This document shows, one piece after another, positions 1-6,228 of a stretch of DNA of 9,969 bases. This DNA is from an uncultured Collinsella sp. (lineage in GTDB: Bacteria; Actinomycetota; Coriobacteriia; Coriobacteriales; Coriobacteriaceae). A program made the position numbers and the translations under genes. The stretch covers positions 1 through 9,969 of the forward strand of contig USNA01000019.1 of assembly GCA_900555955.1 (NCBI GenBank), written 5' to 3'. The notes under the pieces were generated by a model that was given only the letters and a program-made list of their open reading frames with translations, did no database searches and was not told the origin of the DNA. Positions within the stretch are counted from its first letter, which is position 1, and every line of letters starts with the position of its first letter.

Positions 1-1576
1 CGGCATATCCAGCTCCCTCACCACAAGGGTAGAGGCCCGGGGTCGACACGGCATGGCACGTTCGGTCTCGGGTGACAGTGACCGGTGAGCTCGAACGAGT
101 CTCCACGCCGGTAAGAACGGCATCGGGGCGGTCGTAGCCTCGTAGCTTTTTTCCGAGTAGGGGAAGTCCCAGGCGGAGCGACTCGACGATATGCTGCGGC
201 AGGGCTTCGTCAATTGCCGTCCAGGTCACACCGAGCGGATAGGTGGGCTTTACCTTTCCGGGCGCCTTGCTGGCGCGTCCTGCGAGGAAATCTCCGACGA
301 GTTGTGCCGGTGCGTTCCAGTTGGAACCGCCCAGGCGATAGGCGGCCGCCTCGCAGGCACGCTGGAGCTCGATGCCGGCGAGCGGGTCATCGTTGGGAAG
401 GTCCTCAGGCGTGACGTTAACGAGCAGGGCGGCGTTTGCGTTGCGTCCGTCGCGGGCATTGAGGCTGGCGCCGTTGACGCACAGGTGGCCCTGCTCGGAA
501 GAGGCGGCGACAACCTGCCCGCCGGGGCACATGCAAAACGAGAACACGCTGCGGCCGTTGGGAAGATGGGCGACGAGCTTGTAGGGGGCTGCTCCGAGGG
601 CAGGATGTCCCGCCGAGGCTCCATATTGGGCTCGGTCGATGTCGCGTTGCGGATGCTCGATGCGAACGCCCATGGCAAAGGTCTTTTGTGCGAGGGCCAC
701 GTTGTGGTCCTTAAGGAGCTCAAAAATATCGCGAGCAGAATGCCCGCAGGCGAGGATGAGGTGCTTTGTCTCGATTGGCTCGCAAGCGGCGTCTTGGGAC
801 GATTGGACATCAATACCGGTAATGGCGCCAGACGCGTCGATGTGAATGTCGACGAGCTTTGTTCGATAACGGACGACACCTCCGAGCTGCTCGATGCGCT
901 GGGATATAGCGGTGACAACCGTGGGAAGGATGTCGGAGCCAATGTGCGGCTTGGCATCCCACAGAATATCGCGGGGCGCACCCGCCTCGACGAAGGTTTC
1001 GAGGATAAGGCGATGGGCGGGATTTTTTGTTCCCGTATTGAGCTTGCCGTCCGAGAAGGTCCCCGCGCCGCCCAGGCCAAACTGGATATTGCTCTCGGGG
1101 TCGAGGATGCGCTCCTTTAGAAAGAGGTCGATCGCATGCGAGCGGCGAAATGCCGGGTCGCCGCGCTCGATGAGCAAGGGCTTAAGACCTGCTTCGGCGA
1201 GCGTTAGCGCGGCGAAAAGGCCAGCGCATCCGGCGCCGACAACGACAGGGCGTTCTTGAGGTGCGTCGGAGACGGGGGTGGGGAATGAAGACCCATCGTC
1301 TTCTATCGCGCGTACGCGCGAGCGGTCACGTTCGGAAACGCTGTCGACCGCTTCTCGCTCGAGGTGGGGACTGGTCAGCTCAACACGAAAGCTCAGGATA
1401 AAATGGACGTCTCGTTTTTTGCGAGCGTCGATTGACTTGCGGTGGAGCTCGATGGACTTGATCTCGGAGTCCTTGCAACGTAGGACGCGCTTGGCGACTC
1501 GCTTGCCAACAATGAGGCAGGCATTTTCATCGCCGGCTTCATCGAGCGAAGCGTTGACTTGGGTGATTTCGATCAT
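1..1576 (-). CDS. COG2509-type FAD-dependent dehydrogenase, partial (C-terminus off the window)
   Basis: This frame is open from ATG 1576 down to base 1 with no stop: 525 codons plus one base. The start has a strong SD (AAGGAGA, 1588-1582) five bases upstream. Residues 1-105 form an N-terminal alpha/beta region that precedes the FAD domain in this family. The dinucleotide-binding strand and loop PVVVGAGCAGLFAAL lies at 110-124 and ends in the acidic IERG. Family signatures follow: FGLGGAGTFSDGKLNTG, LACGHSARDIFELL, MGVRIEHPQRDIDRAQYG, FCMCPGGQVV with SSEQG, and the C-terminal FAD contact YPCGEGAGYA at the window edge. Family members usually end soon after that motif, so I infer that only a few tens of residues are missing. 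These proteins are soluble flavoproteins of unknown substrate, so no specific reaction can be assigned. The gene lies downstream of another flavoprotein gene in the same direction. Confidence 0.9.
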   Translation of the reverse strand, partial: MIEITQVNASLDEAGDENACLIVGKRVAKRVLRCKDSEIKSIELHRKSIDARKKRDVHFILSFRVELTSPHLEREAVDSVSERDRSRVRAIEDDGSSFPTPVSDAPQERPVVVGAGCAGLFAALTLAEAGLKPLLIERGDPAFRRSHAIDLFLKERILDPESNIQFGLGGAGTFSDGKLNTGTKNPAHRLILETFVEAGAPRDILWDAKPHIGSDILPTVVTAISQRIEQLGGVVRYRTKLVDIHIDASGAITGIDVQSSQDAACEPIETKHLILACGHSARDIFELLKDHNVALAQKTFAMGVRIEHPQRDIDRAQYGASAGHPALGAAPYKLVAHLPNGRSVFSFCMCPGGQVVAASSEQGHLCVNGASLNARDGRNANAALLVNVTPEDLPNDDPLAGIELQRACEAAAYRLGGSNWNAPAQLVGDFLAGRASKAPGKVKPTYPLGVTWTAIDEALPQHIVESLRLGLPLLGKKLRGYDRPDAVLTGVETRSSSPVTVTRDRTCHAVSTPGLYPCGEGAGYA

Positions 1577-1602
1577 CGAGGTCTCCTTAGAGGCAAGAAA
1601 GA

Positions 1603-1626
1603 GGCCGTCCGGTATCCCAGACGGCC
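1603..1626 (-). terminator. 10-bp hairpin with tetraloop between the two flavoprotein genes
   Basis: On the minus strand, GGCCGTCTGG and CCGGACGGCC form a 10-bp stem (one T-G wobble) around a GATA tetraloop. The pyrimidine-rich run TCTTTCTT follows. It lies 31 bases past the stop of the upstream flavoprotein and about 14 bases before the SD of the next gene. The simplest reading is a Rho-independent terminator for the upstream transcript. The T-tract is interrupted, so termination may be weak. If transcription instead starts at the TATAAT at 1646-1641, the hairpin would be in the leader of the COG2509 gene. Confidence 0.5.
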
Positions 1627-1640
1627 CGAATGCGTTTTTG

Positions 1641-1646
1641 ATTATA
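1641..1646 (-). promoter_or_regulatory. Candidate -10 box for the COG2509 gene
   Basis: A perfect TATAAT lies on the minus strand in an otherwise GC-rich stretch, 11 bases past the upstream stop codon and about 65 bases before ATG 1576. No good -35 hexamer is visible at 16-18 bases upstream. A start about seven bases downstream would place the 1603-1626 hairpin in the 5' leader. The call rests on the -10 match only. Confidence 0.35.
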
Positions 1647-1656
1647 GACTGCGCGG

Positions 1657-2905
1657 CTACAGGCTGCTTGCAGCGCGAATGCCCGAGAGCCATGCCCACG
1701 CAAGGTTAAAGCCTCCGCAATCGGCGTCGATGTCGAGCGCTTCGCCACAGACGTAAAGCGGGGCGTCGACAACGCTGCGCGCGCGTAGACTGGGTATTGA
1801 GATGCTCTCGACAGATACGCCACCACGCGTGACCTGCGCCGAGCGCTCCTCGGCTGTTCCCTCGACGAGCAACTTAAAGTGTTTGAGGATTGAGACCAGG
1901 TGGATGACATCGTTGGAGCCTGGATGGCACTGCTCGAACGTCGTGCAGACGACGCGGGAGAGTTGCGGGGCGAGCATGCCGTCGAGCCAACGGGGATCGC
2001 GGGGCGAAAAGCCGCCGAGCAGCTCAACGCGCCGGTTGAGCATATCGAGCAGCTCGTCTTTGGAGAGGTCGGGGAAAACGTCGAGCAGGATCGTATCGCC
2101 GCGCTGGATACGACGGGAGAGGTTGAAGGCAGCGACGCCCGAGATACCGAAGGTTCGAAACAGGACTTCACCGTCTTCGTGCCAGAGCTCATTATGATTG
2201 CGGGCGAGCGTCAAGCGGGCGCGGACGCGCAGGCCATCCAACGTCTTGAGTGCCGCCCGATCGCCGACGACCGTTGCCGATACGGGGCAGAGGATGGGGC
2301 GCAGCGAAGTGAGGGGGAGGCGAAACGTATCGGCGATACCGGTGGGGTTGCCGCCCGTGGCGATAATTACGGCATGTGCCTGCAGGGCCTCGTTCTTGCG
2401 AGGGACATCGGCGAGCGCTTTCCGAAGCGAGCGGAGCTCCGATTTTCGGTCGTCGTGCTTCTTTGCCTTGAGTGCCCGCGCTGGACGGTCTATTTGGAGT
2501 GTCCAGCCTTCGGAAGCTTTGTGCGCCGAGGCAACGTTGGCTCCGCAGATTAAGGTGATACCTAGGCGGTCGCAAACGTTGAGAAGCGCGTCGCGCACCG
2601 ATTCGGCGCGAAGGGAGCGCGGGTACAGCCGGCCTTCCTCGGAGGTTGTCATGATGCCCAGCGAGGAGAAGAAACCCATAAGCTCTTGTTCGGGCCGGGG
2701 GCCCATAACGGATTCAACGAATGCGGGGTGGTTATACCGCTGTGGATCAATCGATTCGTTGGAGAGGTTGCAGCGGCCGTTTCCGGTTGCGAGCAGCTTG
2801 AGACCGCAGGCGACGTCGCGCTCGACGACGCAGACCCTTTTGTCGACACGCGCCGCCGTAATGGCGGCCGATCACCAAGACGTCATAGAAGGCGCTTGCG
2901 TTCAC
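1657..2905 (-). pseudogene. HI0933/BaiN-family flavoprotein, frame broken at the FAD-binding loop
   Basis: The gene appears to start at GTG 2905, directly after the mrp stop, and reads VNASAFYDVLVIG, the usual first beta-strand. The frame then runs into a TGA at 2749-2747 after 52 codons. One frame over, the family sequence resumes at 2868 as AAITAARVDKRVCVVERD, followed by LLATGNGRCNLSN, VIIATGG, the FGISG region and the C-terminal FAD motif GEALDIDADCGGFNLAWA, ending at TAG 1657. The glycine-rich GGGxxG loop that binds the ADP of FAD is absent. A loss of 20 or 23 bases would explain both the gap and the frameshift. In the downstream frame the first ATG is at 2706, which would give a 349-residue product without the FAD-binding N-terminus, so it is unlikely to be functional. 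A sequencing or assembly deletion is an equal alternative. The family is related to BaiN and YhiN, but bile-acid activity should not be assumed. Confidence 0.8.
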
Positions 2906-3736
2906 TTAGGCCTCGTCTGTCTTGTGCGGGGCGATGGCCTCAACGGCGGAGACGGCCTTGGGCAGCATGCCATCGGGCAGTGCGGTCTCGACTTCACCCT
3001 TATCGCAGGCCTCGGCGAGTGACGGATTGATGGGAAGCTGACCCAAGATGTCGAGGTTGTAGCGCTCGGCGACTTCGGGGAGCTTGCTCTTACCAAAGAC
3101 CTCGATCTTCTTGCCGCAGTCGGGGCACTCGATATAGCTCATGTTCTCGACAATGCCCAGAATAGGGACGTTCATCTTCTCGGCCATGTTGACTGCCTTG
3201 GCGACGATCATCGAGACCAAGTCTTGCGGGCTCGTGACGATGACGATGCCATCGACGGGCAGCGATTGGAAAACGGTGAGCGCGACGTCACCCGTTCCCG
3301 GAGGCATATCGACCAGCAGGTAGTCGATGGGGCCCCACGAGGTCTCGCTCCAGAATTGCCTGATGGCGCCCGCGATAACCGGGCCACGCCAAAGGACGGG
3401 ATCGGTTTCGTTTTGGAGCAACAGGTTGGAGCTCATGACCTTGACGCCGTGCTCGGAGATCTCGGGCAGCATGAGGTTGCCGAGGGCATGGACATGGCGT
3501 CCGCTCATGCCGAACATTTTGGGGATGGAGGGGCCGGTGATGTCGGCGTCGAGAATGCCAACCTTGTTGCCGCGGCGGGCGAGCTCGGTTGCGATGGCGC
3601 CCGTCACAAACGACTTGCCGACGCCTCCCTTGCCGGAAAGCACAGCGATAACGCGCTTGACCTCCGACAGCGTATTCTCTTCAAATTGCGACGGCGTTGA
3701 TTGTCCGCCGGCTGCTTGTGCGTGCTCGCAACCCAT
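2906..3736 (-). CDS. mrp: Mrp/NBP35-family P-loop ATPase, Fe-S cluster carrier
   Basis: This 276-residue protein belongs to the Mrp/ApbC/NBP35 group of SIMIBI ATPases, cytosolic dimers that carry and transfer iron-sulfur clusters. Visible motifs are the deviant Walker A GKGGVGKS (35-42), the switch-like LDADITGPSIPKMFG (62-76), Walker B LLVDMPPGTGD (140-150), TSPQDLV (168-174), and the conserved ENMSYIECPDCG with the CxxC pair C204/C207 that bridges a cluster between subunits. A single extra cysteine is at position 3. An in-frame ATG at 3793 would add 19 residues. I chose ATG 3736 because AAAGGAG (3749-3743) sits six bases upstream, and because ATG 3793 overlaps the best -10 box. The stop (2908-2906) directly abuts the GTG of the flavoprotein gene, which suggests an operon with coupled translation. 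Its client proteins cannot be told from sequence. Confidence 0.93.
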   Translation of the reverse strand: MGCEHAQAAGGQSTPSQFEENTLSEVKRVIAVLSGKGGVGKSFVTGAIATELARRGNKVGILDADITGPSIPKMFGMSGRHVHALGNLMLPEISEHGVKVMSSNLLLQNETDPVLWRGPVIAGAIRQFWSETSWGPIDYLLVDMPPGTGDVALTVFQSLPVDGIVIVTSPQDLVSMIVAKAVNMAEKMNVPILGIVENMSYIECPDCGKKIEVFGKSKLPEVAERYNLDILGQLPINPSLAEACDKGEVETALPDGMLPKAVSAVEAIAPHKTDEA

Positions 3737-3791
3737 GTATGACTCCTTTGTATATGTTGGGGCCGGGGCCCCGCGATGTGACACGAGCGTC

Positions 3792-3821
3792 ATTGTACCC
3801 TCGTTTGCGAGCGGGAGTCAT
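3792..3821 (-). promoter_or_regulatory. Candidate promoter of the mrp-flavoprotein operon
   Basis: On the minus strand, ATGACT (3821-3816) and TACAAT (3797-3792) are separated by 18 bases, matching the sigma-70 -35 at four of six and the -10 at five of six positions. Transcription would begin near 3785, giving a leader of about 50 bases that includes a GGGGCCCC-rich stretch before the SD. The gap between the LTA-synthase stop and mrp (3737-3881) has no convincing terminator hairpin, so read-through from upstream is also possible. Confidence 0.5.
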
Positions 3822-3881
3822 TTGCGATGCATTTGGGCCGAGCGTGCTAGCAATACGATGGGTCCAAGCGAATGGGCGGGC

Positions 3882-6035
3882 TTACTGAACTTTGCTGGCG
3901 AACTCGAGGTATTGCATGCGCTGCAGCTTGTCGATCGTCGAGGCGTATGGGCTGTCTTCAGATTCCAAGTCGTAGCGCAGCCCGTCGGCACCAAGATAGC
4001 CGGCGACATTGATGGTGGGCACATCTGACCTTGTTGCAAGCAGGGCCTTTTGATAGTCAGTGAGCGGGGCGCCGATCTTATTAAGGGTAATAGCTGCAAT
4101 CTCGTTTGCCCCGACGGTGTCGTAGACGTTGAGCTCGGTATTGCCGGCGATTTCATAGTTAGCCCAGACGAAATAGGTCGACTGATAGATACGGAAAGCG
4201 TGGCTTGCCGTATCTTCCTGAGGGTACAGCTCGTCGTTGAGAGTCGTTGCGGCGCTCGGCTGATGGTCGCCAAAAAAGACAAGAACAACCGGTCTGCCGA
4301 TATTGCGGAGCTCGTTGATAAAGTACTCGAGGTCCCGGTCGGATGCATTGATGCAGGTGAGATAGGTATTGAGCGCGCTATTGGCGCCCTCGCTGGCTCC
4401 CTCGACCCAATAGTTTGTCAGCTCTTCGGCGGGAACGGTGCCATAGTCGTAGCCGCCGTGATTTTGCATCGTGACGTCAAAGATGAACTGCGGGGCTTCG
4501 TCGGTTCTGAGCAGGTCGAGTATCTTGTCGTAGGTGGCGTAGTCGCATACGCCGGCATGGTAATAGGGCGCACCTTCGAAATCGCCGATTGAAAGAAAGT
4601 CTCCAAAACCCAGCTGCTGATAGATTTTATCTCGATGGTAGTTGACGGGGTTTTGCGGGTGCATAGCGGTAGTGGTATACCCAAGCTCTTTAAGGTCCTT
4701 TGCCAGGCTGTTGACGCCATTCATCTGATACAGCTGATAGGGGATTTTGCCTAATCCGACAAAGGCCGTTGTCGCTCCGGTCAAAAATTCGAATTCGGAG
4801 TTCGCCGTTCCGCCACCGGTGACCGAAGCGAGCATGGTGCCGCGAACAAGTGTGTCGGGAAGCGAGTTGTAGAATGCGGGACCGGTGTACCCGGCCGCCT
4901 GGAGCTGCTCAAAGCACGAAAGGTCGCTAAAACTCTCGTTCATGACGGCAACAATCGTCGGCTTGATTTCATTGAACTGGGCAACGGCCGCCGCGCGCTG
5001 CTCGCTCGAGCCATACGTGCTGTCGTAGGCGGCGGCGAGCTCCTGCTCGATGCTCTGCGCCTCATCGGGCGTATAGTCTTCGGGCTTTTCAATGGGCAAC
5101 TCGTTGACCATTTCGGTGAACGAAGTGATAAAACCCTGAGACGCATACGTGGTGATGGGCTGCCAACGGTCAAATCCAAAATCCAGCGACTGCTCCAAGT
5201 CGATGTTGGAAAAGCCCAAGAGCCCCACAACGGTCACTAGCAGAAAAGCGCAGAGGTTAGCGGCGATTGCGGGGAAGACATGGGCGGGCGTACGGAGCTT
5301 TCGCGGTCGGATAAGCGAAAGAAGCCCCAGGGAAATCTCCAGCAGGGCGAGTGAGGTTACGATTCCTGCAGTGAAGGTGAACTCATATCCCTCACTTACT
5401 TCCATTGCGGTGCCCAATGCCAAAATGTCGCTCGGCAGGATGGCCTCGCCTTTAAACGTTATGACGAAGTGCTCGGCAATGCCAAGGGTACAACAGACGA
5501 CGGGCACGAGGGCCATGACTCCTCCATGACGCTGTCCCAGCAAATAAAGGGAGAGCAGAACCGTCGCGAGCAGCCCAACGGAAAACCCGAATGAGTTGGC
5601 GGGAATGCGATAGAACGTTTCGTTGCAGGCAATTTCGAGTGAAACGAACGAGAGCGCTGAAACAGCGGCGACGACAAGGATGTCGCGGCAAATACAGGCA
5701 ACCGTTCCCGTCGCAAGATCGGTTTGGTCGATAAGTCCCGAAACCAAGGGCTCGACAAGAAGTATGACGGCGGCAGCACCGAGCGCCGAATAAGAAAGGA
5801 CCCATAGGGAACAGTCCTCATTTACGAGCAATTGATTCGTAATCCATGCAGCTACCATGCCGAGCGGGATGAGGAGCATCGCGCACCAAAAGACGCGGGC
5901 AATGGGCGGTTTTTCGTTGTGTTTGATTGAAAAATACACGCGCACGACGACGGCGGCCACGATAAGGACGGCGATGAATATGGGTAGATTGGCCATGCCA
6001 CTCGAAGTGATTTCAAGGGGGATATCTTCGGTCAT
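3882..6035 (-). CDS. LTA synthase / phosphoglycerol transferase-like membrane protein (sulfatase fold)
   Basis: This 717-residue protein has an N-terminal membrane domain with about eight hydrophobic segments (roughly 17-36, 48-68, 77-99, 114-133, 147-167, 173-190, 222-242, 257-276). A linker and an extracellular alkaline-phosphatase/sulfatase domain follow. In that domain, IVAVMNESFSDL (361-372) supplies the metal-binding E367. GGGTANSEFEFLTG (407-420) carries the candidate nucleophile T410. MHPQNPVNYHRDKIY, DVTMQNHGGY (H525) and VVLVFFGDHQPS (D590, H591) complete the active site. Relatives (LtaS, MdoB; COG1368) transfer glycerol phosphate from phosphatidylglycerol to envelope polymers outside the membrane. 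The substrate here is inferred only. The start at 6035 has the SD AGAGGA just upstream. It is the first gene of the leftward group, diverging from uvrA. I use no gene symbol because orthology with ltaS itself is unproven. Confidence 0.9.
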   Translation of the reverse strand: MTEDIPLEITSSGMANLPIFIAVLIVAAVVVRVYFSIKHNEKPPIARVFWCAMLLIPLGMVAAWITNQLLVNEDCSLWVLSYSALGAAAVILLVEPLVSGLIDQTDLATGTVACICRDILVVAAVSALSFVSLEIACNETFYRIPANSFGFSVGLLATVLLSLYLLGQRHGGVMALVPVVCCTLGIAEHFVITFKGEAILPSDILALGTAMEVSEGYEFTFTAGIVTSLALLEISLGLLSLIRPRKLRTPAHVFPAIAANLCAFLLVTVVGLLGFSNIDLEQSLDFGFDRWQPITTYASQGFITSFTEMVNELPIEKPEDYTPDEAQSIEQELAAAYDSTYGSSEQRAAAVAQFNEIKPTIVAVMNESFSDLSCFEQLQAAGYTGPAFYNSLPDTLVRGTMLASVTGGGTANSEFEFLTGATTAFVGLGKIPYQLYQMNGVNSLAKDLKELGYTTTAMHPQNPVNYHRDKIYQQLGFGDFLSIGDFEGAPYYHAGVCDYATYDKILDLLRTDEAPQFIFDVTMQNHGGYDYGTVPAEELTNYWVEGASEGANSALNTYLTCINASDRDLEYFINELRNIGRPVVLVFFGDHQPSAATTLNDELYPQEDTASHAFRIYQSTYFVWANYEIAGNTELNVYDTVGANEIAAITLNKIGAPLTDYQKALLATRSDVPTINVAGYLGADGLRYDLESEDSPYASTIDKLQRMQYLEFASKVQ

Positions 6036-6065
6036 GGACGTTCCTCTGTTACAGCAAATTAAGTT

Positions 6066-6084
6066 CAGTTTTAGATTACTCTAA
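6066..6084. repeat. Small inverted repeat in the divergent intergenic region
   Basis: TTAGA and TCTAA flank the four bases TTAC (core about 6071-6084), giving a short AT-rich dyad 40-50 bases ahead of the LTA-synthase-like gene. It could be a weak operator or overlap a -10 element (TAATCT on the minus strand), but five-base arms occur often by chance. No convincing -35/-10 pair was found for the leftward gene. Confidence 0.15.
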
Positions 6085-6153
6085 CCTTTCCACGGCATTT
6101 CGAGAAACAAAGCACCCGACACGCAAAGCAAAAGGTCTGCGAATCTTGTATTA

Positions 6154-6167
6154 CGAACATCTGTGCG
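6154..6167 (+). promoter_or_regulatory. Candidate LexA (SOS) box upstream of uvrA
   Basis: CGAACATCTGTGCG fits the Gram-positive LexA/DinR consensus CGAACRNNYGTTYG at all specified positions but one (G in place of the second T of GTT). It lies 62 bases before the uvrA start. A weak -10-like TATTAC (6149-6154) overlaps its left edge, so a bound repressor would block RNA polymerase there. No good -35 was seen. uvrA is a standard LexA target in Bacillus and many actinobacteria, which supports the call. Confidence 0.55.
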
Positions 6168-6210
6168 CGTTGAGTGCGTTAAACTCATCGACAGTGTGAT
6201 TTGAGGTTAT

Positions 6211-6223
6211 AGGAGGCAAGGAG
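6211..6223 (+). promoter_or_regulatory. Tandem ribosome binding sites of uvrA
   Basis: AGGAGG (6211-6216) and AAGGAG (6218-6223) lie side by side. The second is five bases from ATG 6229 and is probably the working site; the first is 12 bases away. Both support the start at 6229. Confidence 0.6.
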
Positions 6224-6228
6224 CTTCC

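Noticed and set aside
191..1120. 309-codon open frame on the plus strand, and the 276-codon minus-strand frame at 250-1080
   Set aside because: Both overlap the COG2509 flavoprotein frame, which has clear family motifs throughout. They are GC-bias shadows without recognisable domains.
1657..2905. Naming the flavoprotein baiN and inferring bile-acid 7-dehydroxylation
   Set aside because: The name spreads by family annotation. No other bai genes are in the window, and the copy is broken at its FAD loop.
1900..3022. Plus-strand open frames at 1900-2553 and 2198-3022
   Set aside because: They are antisense to the HI0933-family gene and mrp, lack family motifs, and are Arg/Ser/Ala-rich as expected for shadow frames.
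3758..3776. GGGGCCGGGGCCCC palindromic run in the mrp leader
   Set aside because: The self-complementary arms leave almost no loop and there is no T-tract, so I do not call a terminator or operator.
3737..3793. Upstream ATG of mrp at 3793 (19 extra residues)
   Set aside because: It lacks an SD and overlaps the TACAAT -10 box, whereas ATG 3736 has AAAGGAG at ideal spacing.
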